From: Isochrysis galbana
Lineage: Eukaryota > Haptophyta > Isochrysidales > Isochrysidaceae
Length of the DNA: 64,000 nt
Assembly: GCA_018136815.1 (NCBI GenBank)
Contig: CM030935.1
Location: forward strand, 1,732,204 to 1,796,203
Direction of reading: 5' to 3'
Shown here: piece by piece, positions 10,287 to 20,757 of the stretch
How the letters are laid out: each line of letters opens with the position of its first letter
Position numbering within the stretch: position 1 is the stretch's first letter
Program-made: the position numbers and the translations under genes
The notes under the pieces: model-generated
Told to the model about the DNA's origin: nothing
What the model saw: only the letters and a program-made list of their open reading frames with translations
Databases searched by the model: none

Positions 10287-11096
10287 ATGGCGCCGAGGCC
10301 GGTGAGGGCAGCCCGGCGGCACATGCCAACCGCGAGCCAAGGCGCCGGCCGAGCGTCGCAAGGGTGGCGGGGTGGGGATGATGGGGCCCCAGCAGCGCGC
10401 GCACAACGCCCCCTCACTCGCCACGTTCCGCAGGAGAGAGAAGCGCGCAACAGCCGCTTCGACTGGACAGTCGAGCGCAAAGTTGCGCTGCTGAAGCAAG
10501 TGCTGGAGGCAGGCGACGAGGCGTTCAAGACGTTCAAGGACGGCAGCACGGCGGCGAAAAACGGACACACCCAGAAGCGGGTGTGGACGAACGAGGAGAA
10601 CGGCATCTTGCCCATGGTGATGCGCGACGACTCCATGCAGGGCGCCTCGTTGCCATCGTACGCCTCTGTGATCGCCTCGCTGAAAGGTTGGGTTCAGGTG
10701 TGCCCTGCGATTGCGGCGACCTGCTTGCACGCGTGGCTTCACCACAAGCCTAGCCTGGGCCTTCAGGCGTGGTCTCATCCCAACAGGCAAATTCACTGCC
10801 CCCCCCCACTTGCCTGCCTGCGGATGCAGGCAGGCGCGCATCTCTTCACCGCTGGGAAGGAGCAAGCGGAGCCGATCGAGGTGGACGACCCCGAGGACAC
10901 CTCGGAGACCAAGTCGGAGCGCCCTCTGTCGGAGTACGAGACGTTGATCGTTGAGGTGAGCGAGCTCCTCAAGTCGGCGTCCCAAAACTCTGCCAAGCGC
11001 AAGGCAGAGAGAGAAGCGGATCGTTCTGCGAATGCGGCACAGAACGAGGCCCAAGGCGCATTCAAGCAGTCTCTCATTTGTGAGGTCTTGTGCTGA
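10287..11096 (+). CDS. SANT/Myb-like DNA-binding protein of the PIF/Harbinger element
   Basis: The frame is 269 codons from the ATG at 10287; a longer open stretch upstream has no ATG. After an Ala/Arg-rich N-terminus comes a helical segment FDWTVERKVALLKQVLEAGD ... KRVWTNEENGIL, the trihelix/SANT-like region of Harbinger-associated DNA-binding proteins, which carry the transposase to the element ends. The C-terminal part is acidic and then helical and charged (EYETLIVEVSELLKSASQNS, KRKAEREADR), as in the oligomerisation tails of this family. The 10690-10850 segment, rich in His, Pro, Cys and Trp with a 9-C run, looks unlike the rest and may be an intron read through (a GGTTGG donor lies at 10686). 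Confidence 0.6.
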   Translation: MAPRPVRAARRHMPTASQGAGRASQGWRGGDDGAPAARAQRPLTRHVPQEREARNSRFDWTVERKVALLKQVLEAGDEAFKTFKDGSTAAKNGHTQKRVWTNEENGILPMVMRDDSMQGASLPSYASVIASLKGWVQVCPAIAATCLHAWLHHKPSLGLQAWSHPNRQIHCPPPLACLRMQAGAHLFTAGKEQAEPIEVDDPEDTSETKSERPLSEYETLIVEVSELLKSASQNSAKRKAEREADRSANAAQNEAQGAFKQSLICEVLC

Positions 11097-11506
11097 GCAA
11101 TTGGTGAGTCAATGTCCATGTGCGCTTTGTTGGTGGTGTTGGAGTTGTGCCCATAAGGGCCACCCGGTCTCGGGCCGCGCCGCCGAGGCAGCGCGGCCGT
11201 CGCCAGGGTGAGAGAGGCCTCTGCCATAAGGCATGCCTGATGGGTGTCTGTCTCTCTTGGGCTGGTGTTGGTGTGATGCTTGTTCCAGCCTGTGGCCCAC
11301 CATGGGGTGGGCCAGCATGGCTGTCTTCCTTGTTGTGGCCGGGGCCACGGGCCGTGCGGCGCGACCTGAGTCACGCTCACCTGCTCGGCCTCTGCTGGCG
11401 GACGCGGTCGCTTCGCCAGCGACAGCTCCATGGGTACTGGGGGGGCTCCCGCGGCGGGGGACCCGAAGGAGAGGTGGGGAGCGGCGGCGCGCTCCATGGC
11501 GACCAA

Positions 11507-12521
11507 CTATAAAGTTAGTTCGCGGTAGATCCTGTAAAGGTAGGCCGATTGTGGATACGCCGAGTCGCCGAACAAGCAGTACGTTTGGCCAGCACCGCAG
11601 CACAGACGCATTATGTGCAACAACCCCGACTGCCGGCACAAAAAGGAGTCGTGTCGTGAGCCGTGCACAGGGCCGAAAGGCCAAGGCTGTATGCCATTAG
11701 GGAAGACTAGACCCTGAATCTTCACCCCATGACACCTCTTGTGGCCTGAATAATAGAATTGTTGACCACGCACAGGCCGTGCGGTCTCCCACAGCTTGCC
11801 ATCAACAAACCCCACGAGGTTCGGCACTGGGACCCCCACGGAAAGAAACGCAGAGGCAAAAAGTGAAAACAAGGGGGCAAACGATGAAAAACTCCGCGAG
11901 TCCACCAGGTGGGGGAACTTATTGTGAATGTGGGTCACTACGGTCGTGTGCGCCTCCGAGATGGCCGCCTCGCTTCGCCCGCACTCCCAAGACAACGTAG
12001 TCGCACTCCCTGCACAGAAGTGTACGGCGAGGTTGGGATGAGGAGAGGGAGAGAGAGTGTGTAAACAGGTGACGTGATGCACACACCTGCGGTCCTGAAG
12101 CGCCGCAGGGTTATGAGAGCGGCCTCTTCTCCGCTGAAGACATGCCTCCGCGAAGCCGAAAGCCAGGCGGGAGCTGCAGTGCTTCGATGAATCGCGGCAG
12201 ATCGGCCAGCCGGATACCGAAGCGCGCGTAAATGTCACGCATCAGTACCTCGTCGCTGCCGCCCGCGGCCGCTGACTCTCGCGCCAGCCGAGCGAGCGAC
12301 AGCCGCTCTGGCCCAATGCGCGAGCGCGTGACGCGCACCAACGGCTCTGCGGCAAAGACGAGGAGCGCTGCCTCGATCGCACGCGGTCGCGCCGTGGCGC
12401 GCAGTCCCGAGCCGTCCAATCCCCTCTGCCTGCGCCGTCTCCACCTCGCAATGCACACCTGCAGGGCTAGGGCGAGGCGAGCATCCTCCACCTCTTGCAC
12501 TGTGAAGGGGCGCGTGGGCAT
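11507..12521 (-). pseudogene. PIF/Harbinger (DDE_Tnp_4 / HARBI1-like) transposase, frameshifted and truncated
   Basis: Exon 1 runs from the ATG at 12521 to 12087 and exon 2 from 12009 to 11507, with a 77-nt GT-AG intron of matching phase. Exon 1 has the N-terminal helical region (EVLMRDIYARFGIRLADLPR). Near 12145 the frame slips by one base: ALQLPPGFRL is in one frame and the family-typical HVFSGEEAALITLRRFRTAG in another. Exon 2 carries CGRSEAAISEAHTTVVTHIH, then the catalytic core: VGFVDGKLWETA (first Asp), YSGHKRCHGVKIQGL, GSRHDSF and LFGDSAYPQSAYLY (second Asp). The frame ends at RELTL before the expected C-terminal catalytic Glu (VEWxFG region). The enzyme would cut and paste the element. 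One indel plus the missing third acid make this copy non-functional unless the assembly is wrong. Confidence 0.8.
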
Positions 12522-12666
12522 CTCGCGGGAGGGGCCCAACAGTGCGCGCGCTCTCTTTCAACTACTTGTTGGAACCAAAGAAGCGATTTTACATTTTGTG
12601 GAGCAGTTGCAAGAGCCCTCCGCAGAACTATTTCAAGCCCGTTCTTTCAACCTTCCTAAAACCCCT

Positions 12667-13265
12667 CAAAAGACCTCTAGTACGTCCGGTGCCCATGGCG
12701 GGTGGTCTCTCTTTACGAGTAGAAGGAATGTCCCATCCGTTGCGGATCCCGGGGCGGGGGGGGGGGGGGGGGCGGGGGGGGGGGTCCGCCGCCGCCGCCC
12801 TCCCAGCCCCCCCCCCCCCCCCCTCCCCCACTCGCCCCCCCCCCTTCCCCCCCCCCCCTTCCCTCTTTCCTTGCCCCTCTGTCTCCCTTCCCGCCTCCCC
12901 TCCCCCCCCCCTCCCCCTCCCCTCCCCCCTTCCCCCCCCCTTCCCCCACGCCCCCACGCCTGCTGTCCCCTCTCCGCGCCCGCCCCTCCCCCCCCCCCCC
13001 CTCCCCCCCCCGCCCGCTGCCGAGAATTCTCGACTTCTCCCACTCTCTCTCTCCCCCCCCCCCCGCGCGCCCGCATCTCCGCGAAGCTGGGGGAAAGTTC
13101 TCGCCCTCGCATCACGAGATGCTCGACCAAGCTTCTCGAGCTCCCTTCTCCCCCCCCTTCTCGCCGCGCCGCAAGCCCCCCCGCCCCCCTCCTCCGGCTT
13201 CCCCCCCCTCTGCCCGTCCCCTCCCTCTCCACCCTCGTCTCCTCCCTACTCGCCGCCGCTCGCCC
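12667..13265 (+). promoter_or_regulatory. G-run then extreme C-rich leader before the homeodomain gene
   Basis: A G-run block at about 12753-12783 is followed by roughly 470 bp dominated by C-runs and CT on the coding strand, up to the ATG at 13266 (context cgcccATGg). The Pro-rich open frames here follow from the C-runs and are not proposed as genes. This is a probable promoter/5' UTR. Confidence 0.4.
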
Positions 13266-15646
13266 ATGGGCACGTCTGCGGTGGAGAAGAAGGCGGAGGA
13301 CGACAGCGCTGGCAAAGCGCTCCGCTGGCAGATCGGCTCCTCCGCCCTGCAAGTGCTGGAGCATGTCTACTCGATGGACCCCTTCCCAGGCGAGCAAACA
13401 ACCAGTCCACAGCCAGGCTGCTAGAGGGCTAGCCCGCACGCCGGCGGCGGGAGTGTTGCAGGATGCGATCAGACCGTTTGCCTGCGCCTCGCTTGCGCGC
13501 CGCCTCCCAGAGCTCCGCGTCTACTCCTCTCCCTGTCTGCATACTGATGCCCTGCACGTGCTCCGAGCGGAGTCTGAATTCCTTGTGCTCTGCGACTCGC
13601 AGGACTCGAGACACGTCGAGATTTGGCTAGGCAGCTGAACGTGTCTCCACGCCAGGTGCAAGTGTGGTTTCAAAACAAGCGGCAGCGTGAGCGTAAGATC
13701 TCACGAGCTCTCGGTCTTTTCTCTACCCCAGGGCTGCCGGACACACCGGCAGCGACGGCGGCCAAGGTGGCAGCTGAGCTACGTGCCTCATGCTCCGCTA
13801 CTGAAGACTCTTCCGACACGGCTATCGACAGCGGCGGATCTGCAACGATGTGCAGCGCAAAGGACACAATCGACGTCGCCGGAAACAACCCTCAGCTCAG
13901 CACCAAAGTTGAGGGTGCCGGCTCCACATTGAGCAGCTTTTTGCAGTCCTCACTGCCCTTGACCCGGGCAGTGTCTTGCCCAGGCACCAACGGCAATATC
14001 AGTTTAGAAGGCAAAGCGGAAGAACCGCCCACGAGCTTAGACGACACGCAGATTCCGCTTGGTCTGACGAACAACACATCGGAGGCTAACGGCCCGAGCA
14101 AGGACGAAGGCAAGAAGCTCTTCTTTGGAAGGACCAACAGCTTGGGCACGTCCCCAACCTGTGTTCCAGGCAGCGGCAAAGCCGCGGGTGCTAGCTCCAA
14201 GACAAAGCGCCAGGGCCATTCTTTCAACAAGGAGTCCATGAGCTCGACCTCATGGCTAACTGGCTTGCAAGATGCCTTCCCAGAGCAGGCAAAACAGGCT
14301 GAGATTCACTGCCGTGCGGCAGTGGCGGCTGCGCGTGCGGCTATGGATGGCAATACCTCCTCCCTCAACAATGCTTCCTTGGCCTTAATGGCGAACATGG
14401 GGCTTCGCCTGCCCGTTCTTCAGTCGCTTATGCCTCCACTATCGAAAGATGCCGATGATTCTATGCACGGTGAGACTGCCATGAACGCCCGCTCAGGCTC
14501 TTTGGATATCTCGGTGGATGACTTGCCAGATGACATTGGACGACAACTTGAAGCCGAGCTGCTCGAGCAGGGCTCCAACGCTGTTCCAGAACTCCAGGAG
14601 ACCATGCTTACTGCTGACGTGCTCCTAGAGCGCCATGACTCGCCCTTCCTCGGATCGGATTCTCCGAGCCAAGCTCGCCGAATGCTCGGTGGACGGCCTT
14701 GGATGCCACAGATGTCCGCAATCAAGAAACGAGCTGTGCCTCGTGATATGAGCACTCGACCCGAATCCAGGCCGTCAGGTATTCCTCTGCTTCACTCGGG
14801 CGTCTCCGGTCTCCTCGACGATATGAGTATCGACCATTCGTCTTCTGGGGATGGCATTGCGGAAGATCACATGTGGTTCCACCCTGGGGATGGCCAAATG
14901 ACGGATGCCGAGGCAAGCAAACAGGCTGCTGCCGATGAGTATGTTCAGGTCATCACCTCGGCAGCTGCCCCGTTCCCGATCGTCTTCGCGTCTGCGGCGT
15001 GGATGACTCTCTGTGAATTTGATTCGCAAAATGAAGTCATCGGGCAGACACTTGACCTCATCGAGGGGCCGCTCACCCTGCGCGAAAAATCAGAACGCCT
15101 GATGGCATCCATTAGGACGGGCCAGCCATGCAGCCTGAACATCACGCATCACACGCGCTCTGGCAAGCCTTTCTCACACGATGTGCGACTCGAACCACTG
15201 CGCGATTCACAAGGCAAGCTACACTGCTTTCAAGCAACATCAAGCAACATCATTATGCTTGATGCCGAGGGTGTGCGCGTCGCTTCCGAGGAAATCGCGA
15301 GAGCAAATGCTAAGGCTGCCGCAACCAACACCTCTGCTCGGACCGCCCATGGTGACGACGGGTCCATGAGCCGCAACAACTCCGAGCTGCACATACACGA
15401 TATGCTCGACCTCTTCAACGAAGCTGGCCAAAAAGGTGAGTCTTGTTGTGTTCGCCTCGACTTGTCTCCTTGTGGTCGTCGTATGCAAGTGGCACTCGCT
15501 CATATCGTACTTGCACCCGTGCATTAGGTTGGTCGCTTCGCACCACTTCCTTAGGAGGAGGCACCAATCTTCAGGATCGCAATAGTTGCGCCGACATGCT
15601 TGAGGACGACTCAGCGGTTGTTGACGCGTTTTTGGACTTGGCTTGA
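13266..15646 (+). CDS. Homeodomain protein with a C-terminal PAS domain (LOV-like without photoactive Cys)
   Basis: Exons 13266-13389, 13603-15435 and 15528-15646 give 691 residues. Intron 1 (213 nt) is GC-AG (CCCAG|GCGAGC ... GCAG|GA); intron 2 (92 nt) is GT-AG (AAAAG|GTGAGT). Phases agree, and joining exons 1 and 2 completes a homeodomain (about residues 18-75): ALRWQIGSSALQVLEHVYSM in helix 1, then RRDLARQLNVSPRQ and the recognition helix VWFQNKRQRERK. A Ser/Thr/Ala-rich linker follows. Residues about 485-598 form a PAS domain: APFPIVFASAAWMTLCEF, GQTLDLIEGPLTLREK, GKPFSHDVRLEPLRDSQGKL. The layout is LOV-like, but the segment that holds NCRFLQ with the flavin-binding Cys in LOV domains reads TLDLIEG here, so flavin photochemistry is not expected. 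It is a nuclear transcription factor by inference. The short last exon ends in an acidic helix (DDSAVVDAFLDLA). Confidence 0.9.
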
Positions 15647-16431
15647 TTTTGCGAGATCACCATACGTAAGGATTGTCATTCTTTAGCTGACCTATTTCAG
15701 AGTCGCCACATCTCAGCTACCCTTCCGCTCACCAACCTTGCCTCAGCGCCACCGAGGGCACACTGTTCGCATTCTGCATACACTTTTGACGCCCATTCTG
15801 GGCATCTCCCATTACCACCGTGATTTTCCTGACTAGAGATGAGCACATCGACGACCACAAGCCCTAGCATGCACACGCATGCATGCATTTGTGCAATGAG
15901 GCCAGGATTTGTGCAATGAGGCCATGGCATGCACACATGCGACCATCCATGTACGTGGGGGGGGGCGATACGTACATGCAGGGCTGGTTGGCACGCATGC
16001 GAGCCAAATCAGGCAGCTGTGGGCGCACCATGGAGTGCACCCATACTGCGCTACGCAAGAACTTTACTCTTATGACTTCTTTTGTGGTGAGGTGGTCTTC
16101 CGTGTCGGCAGTATGCCGTTGCCTTGTCCTCACTGAGTTTGCTGCGGCAACAACAGCCTCCTATGCAGTGTGCGAGGAGGGGGCTACGTTGCCGAGAGTA
16201 TACGCAAAATGTGATGCTGCACGAGCGATGTGCAAACGTCGAGATCTGGATTGCTTGTGTGAGATGTGATTTGAGCCTTCTCCGTGAAATTCAGCGTCAC
16301 GAATCCTCATTGTGGTCCTTTTTTTTGGGCTATCAGTGCGGAGAAGAGAAGCATATCTGAGGTTGAAAAAAAAACATTCTAATATTCTTACCGCACTCGC
16401 GGCGAATGGAACCACTACCTACTACACATAG
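15647..16431. other. Intergenic, 3' flank of the homeodomain gene
   Basis: No gene. A short tandem duplication of GATTTGTGCAATGAGGCCA occurs around 15887-15927 among CATGCA-rich words. The remainder shows nothing supportable. Confidence 0.5.
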
Positions 16432-17430
16432 TACGTAGCATACTTTCTACACCCCCACTCCCCGGCCCTTCTCCCCCCGCCATCAGGCGGCTCCCCCCGT
16501 GCACTACCAGGGGGATAGGGGTGAAGGGCTTAGATATGGTGCGGTGGCCCGCGCCACCCACCTTACCGGAGCCCTCCAACGAGCGAGTCGCAAGCGTAAG
16601 CGCCTCACGGGTCCGGCCAAATGGGAGGAGAAACTCCAGATACCAACAAACACGTGGGCACACCTAGCGAAATTATACACGTCCCCAATAGCCAATAGTG
16701 ACAGCGCGAGACACGCACCTGCACTTCAAACACATAGACTCACAGACGAGTGGGCACTTACAACCGCTTCCCGGACAGAGCAAACACATGCCGCATATGT
16801 AGGGAGGCGAACGAATCCTTGACGCATCTAGGGGAATGCCCCGGGATAACCAGGATATAAGAATAATAGAAAGATACGCTGCCTTGTGTAAAGCTCTATT
16901 ATTCGCATACGAAACCGACTCGGCGAGAACAGCCCAAGCGGGCATGGGAAGACAGCCCAAGAAAAGAATAGACATGGGCGACTTGAGACCCGTATTTCAC
17001 ATAAGCGACAAGAGTGGGCTAAAAACCAGCGAGGAGCTAGTGGAACTAGCCACCAAGTTGAAGATCGCACACGCTGTCGCAGAGGCCAAGGAACAAAGCG
17101 ACGGAAACTAACAAGCCACGGACTCAACGAACAAGAGAGGACACCACTAGAGGCAATGCGATCTAGACGGGACCCAACCACCAAACCATGGCCGAGTGGA
17201 CACGACCAACGAGAGCAAGAGACCAAACAAAAGGCCTGCCGGGAACCCACACTCCAAACCAGGCCCTCAAGTAGTGCACCGAGGCCGGACCCCGGAAACC
17301 AAAGAAAAAGGAATGAAGGGGGGCAGGGGAAGAGGTGGAGGAAGGGAAGATACGGGCGGTGGAAGTAGAGATGGATAGTCCTGTAGCCAATAGGTGTGTA
17401 GCCCTAAATCTTCAGATGTTTTTTTTATCG
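16432..17430 (+). mobile_element. Mosaic: family A 5' segment joined to a LINE 3' fragment
   Basis: 16432-16562 matches the 5' part of family A (CTTTCTACACCCC ... GGGCTTAGATATGGT). It passes abruptly into a non-LTR retrotransposon 3' region similar to 29.8-30.87 kb. Decayed frames read RASRKRKRLTGPAKWEEKLQ, then a zinc-knuckle region with frameshifts (around 16780-16850), then an open frame (16836-17111) with TAQAGMGRQPKKR and DLRPVFHISDKSGLK, also present in the 30-kb copy. The 3' end is GTAGCCCTAAATCTTCAGATG followed by a T-run (17421-17428). Several frame breaks show it is dead. Confidence 0.75.
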
Positions 17431-17449
17431 AGCGGAGCGGGCAGCGCCC

Positions 17450-17570
17450 CCCCCCCGGCATCACTCGGACGCCTGGCTGCCGTCAGGCATGGCGGGATTC
17501 CGGGACTGAAAAGTTATGTCCAATTCCAATTAGCTAGTGGGATTGGCTAGCATATAACATTCATTACTTT
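17450..17570 (-). repeat. Family G repeat
   Basis: It matches 37580-37725 and 63122-63266 in reverse, and 44868-45010 in the same orientation. Landmarks are CACTCGGACGCCTGGCTG, CAGGCATGGCGGGATTCCGG and CCAATTAGCTAGTGGGATTGG, ending in TATAACATT. It directly follows the LINE tail. Confidence 0.75.
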
Positions 17571-17876
17571 TTTTGTTCATCCAAGGAGGCTATTTGCATG
17601 CACATCGCCGCGCGACTGGCTAGGTGCCATGCGCTTGAAGAGGCCCACCCTTGTAGGCATCGGGCGGACCTTTGCCCCACAAGTTGAGCTTACCATTTAT
17701 GAAGTGAAGTTGCTTGTTGAACACGTCGGCACCTGGAAAATCTGCTGGGTTCCCGCGCTGCCAACGTGGGATGGTCGTATACCAAACGAACGGCACGCTG
17801 AGCGCCTGGCGAGTCGGGCACAAGAGAGATATAGGTGATCCAGGCACGTGCTTATCTGTAAGTGCGATGGCTGCGA

Positions 17877-19903
17877 TTAAGCACAGAGCAACGGGAGCCC
17901 TTGTGAGTTTGTGGGTTGGCCCAGGGGGTACGGAGAGCGCACCGAATATACGTGAGGCATCGCTGGCGCCGTCACAATGTTCTGCGCAAGGAGCACGGGT
18001 ACTGAAGACCCGGGCGGCGTGGTTGCCATCAACTTGTGCGCCATCTCGCTAATGGCACTTGCGAGCATCTCGCCCGAGACGGGTTGTTCATTCCACGGCT
18101 GCTGGCCGTCACCATCGCTCCCTAATCCGTAGGCGAGGAAGACGCTGTCGGGCTTCAGCTTAGCTAGCTGTTGTTGACTGGCGTTTATCGGGCTGACCTG
18201 AGTTGCCCACGCCGCAGCCTCCTCCGCCGAGGAGAATGCCTGCCTATCGTATTCTTGCGGGATGAACGACGATGGGTCATTCGCCCGAATCTTGGTGACC
18301 CAAGGGACATCGGACTTATTGTAGCCCTGGCCAACGTAATAGTTACCTCGGCGCAACTGGGAGGCGTATGCTCGAGCTACGGCATTCAGTGCCTGCGTCG
18401 GGATGTAACCGTGGCCAAGGTTGTTGGGTACTTTGTACATGCCAGGCCATCCTCCCTTGGTGGGGTCGTTGACGACGTAGCTGAGCCAAGAGTCGGGCCG
18501 CTTGCCATCCTCGTCCAAAGGGCTGGGGACGAGGAGATCGACCCAAGGTGAATGAAGGATGATGCCCGCGGGAGCTGGTAGCTGGCTGGCTTGCTCGACG
18601 TAGGATGTGATGTTGAGAGCCGCCGCCAAGCACGCGTTCCCGCCTGCAGAATCGCCGCAGACGATGACGTTGTCGGCACCATAGTATAGTACGAGCATCC
18701 TACACGCATGGTCGTGCACCGGAATGGTGTATCAAAGAGCAAAAGTGCAGCCAAGCATCAGCGACCATGTACCATGAAGTCCAGGCAAACTCCGCGCGGC
18801 AAGGAGACGCGCAACAGACCTGTACAGCTTCGTCATCTCATCCAGCTGTGTTGGAAAAACGCTTGCGCCTGTGAACTTGTACTCTGGCATTATGACGACA
18901 CAGTTCGAGTGGTGCGCCAGAGGTAATGCCACTAGATACTGATATAATTGAGCACTAACACCCGCGAATCCACCGCCATGAATGTACAAGATCACCTTGG
19001 AGCCCACTTCACCTTGAGCCACACCGCCTGGCTGGCTCGGCGGCTTTGGCATGTTGCCGTCCAAATCGGATGCATGCTTTGGCCACGCCCACGTGCCAGC
19101 GTAGCGGCGGTAGAGTGACGAATGCTCGTCGGGACCAAACTGCGTTGGAGGGCCGGGAATTTCAGCTTGCCATGAGAGGACTATGGGACACAGGCCGCTG
19201 AAATTGACGTGGCGGCAGCCTGACGCACCACATCGTTTAGTGGGATAGTTTGGTAGTCAACAGAGTACTGCGTCTCCCATCTCACACAGCAGCAGGCCAT
19301 GCAGCAGGCCAAACAGGGAACGGCAGAGCCCAGGTCAGGAATCGCCTGAAAGCAGCGCATCGCATCATTCGTCGGGCCGAGAGGCACGCGGTAGCCCTTT
19401 GGCGCAAAGTCATCGGCCCCGTCCGTTGCAAAACCGAACACCTGATTGCGTCACAAAGGTGCGATGGGATCGGAGAGCGCTGTGCCCTGTCCGTGCGCGC
19501 TGGTGCGGGCTGATGCTCATGACGACAAGACTCTTTAAGGGGGGGCAAGGGGCGCCATGCACACACACTTGCCCGATATCTGTGAGCATTGATAGAGCCA
19601 GCCGCTGGGCCCAAAAGATGAGCGACATGCATCGGTGTGTCGGGTCGCAACAGACGCAACAGAAAGCGCATTGTTTAGGTGGGCAGCACGCGCCGAGCCC
19701 GAGGTAGGCGTACGGCTGCTGACAAAAACTGGCCCACGTCTGACCCGTCGGGCAGCATAGATTGTACATCGTACAGCAGGCCGCATTTCGACACGGGATG
19801 CAGCAAGGATATGGCGAACACATCAAAACATAACAATCCCATACTGTCGCCTGCACCGAGCCTCGGAGCGGTGGGCGATCTGCCCTTGGTGCGAAAAACA
19901 CAT
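17877..19903 (-). CDS. HSL-family alpha/beta hydrolase with a Cys-rich N-terminal region (5' end not found)
   Basis: Exons 19903-19569, 19441-19288, 19219-18820 and 18699-17877 join in phase with GT-AG introns of 127, 68 and 120 nt; the 68-nt intron is the least sure. The last two exons hold a type-IV (hormone-sensitive-lipase-like) esterase core: oxyanion motif YIHGGGFAG, nucleophile elbow VCGDSAGGNACLAAA, WVDLL, and a late MPHVYSV that would supply the catalytic His. It probably hydrolyses an acyl ester at a membrane. The upstream exons are strikingly Cys-rich (CSPYPCCIPCRNAACC, CCPPKQCAFCCVCCDPTHRC, CLACCMACC), suggesting palmitoylation or metal/disulfide structure. Exon 1 opens at an acceptor (CTTTCAG), so the start codon lies further upstream and was not resolved. 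At the 3' end another frame stays open to 17620 with a hydrophobic segment (PVALCLIAAIALT) and may be the true C-terminus through an extra splice or an indel. Confidence 0.7.
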
Positions 19904-20757
19904 CTGAAAGCACAGATAGAGAGGAGAGGTGTAGCTGATAGGTAAAGACTTCGGGTACGGCCGAACGGCCGCTTCCTCCTCCTCCCCTCTGTCTCTATCC
20001 CAGTGTGGGTACCGTGCACACATGAAGGCAGCTGTGGCGCATCTCAAGCGGCGGGCACGCACGCAAAGGCCAGCAACTGACACGCATTGGGGCACGCCCG
20101 CACACGTCCGCAGCTGGCTCGCACGTCTCGCAAACAACAGGCCCTCTCGCCCCTTAGCACGCACCCACCTGCGGAGATCTCGTCCGCTGGGCCAAAAGAG
20201 GTCTGTGGTGGCCTCTCAGGGGTGAGCCTGCAACGAGACATGAGCTGCGGCTGCGGGCTGAGCCGTCGGCGGCGGATAAAGTCGGCAGAAGGTCGCTCGC
20301 ACAGGGGCGCGAGTGCCGTCGCCATCCGTGGTCTCTCCCCGTCCCTTCCTCTCCTTTTTCCCGCCCTCCGCCTGCCCCCCCCCCCGGCCCCCGGCCCCCG
20401 GCTGCCGGGAGTCGAGTAGGGAAAGAACAAAACGTCAAGTGTGCTAGGGCGCCATCCCAAACAAGAGTCAAAAGTCAAGAGTCCGCCTACTTTACGCGCA
20501 ACCTAAAGAGGTTATAAAGGTTTGAAAATGAAGGTCATGTTCCGTCGAATACTCCTAAACTCCTAAAGTACAAATGGGACAGACTCGGTTGAGCCATTAA
20601 ATGTCCATGGTTAATTCATTAACTCTCTGTCCAGAGATACTTGCATTTGCATTTAAAAAAGCAACACTAACACTCAAATTCAAATTCTAAACATCAGTGC
20701 CAGTGCAGCGCTTCGCGCTTCACCTTCACCTTCCTCGTCATCCTTTCGAACTATGTT
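19904..20757. other. Probable 5' part of the hydrolase gene, then intergenic
   Basis: The start exon of the hydrolase should lie within about 19920-20450, but no ATG-to-donor arrangement fits the required phase cleanly. 20340-20410 has a C/G-rich block (C-run then CCGGCCCCCGG) that could be its leader. 20500-20757 is AT-rich and holds no gene. Confidence 0.35.

Larger units (their letters stand above)
10118..12666. mobile_element. PIF/Harbinger DNA transposon, about 2.55 kb, decayed
   Basis: The element is bounded by imperfect terminal inverted repeats: about 10118-10167 (GGGGTTTTTGCGGGGTTGAA) and, reading inward on the minus strand, about 12666-12617 (GGGGTTTTAGGAAGGTTGAA). Inside are the two genes expected for this superfamily, a SANT/Myb-like DNA-binding ORF (plus strand) and an IS5/DDE-type transposase (minus strand), placed tail to tail. 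The transposase is frameshifted and 3'-truncated, so this copy is probably not autonomous. The exact ends and the 3-bp target duplication could not be fixed by eye. It lies just upstream of the homeodomain gene. Confidence 0.75.

Noticed and set aside
12542-13432. Large Pro-rich open frames upstream of the homeodomain gene
   Set aside because: They arise from poly-C runs that stay open in several frames; no domain, and the true exon 1 uses the frame from 13266.
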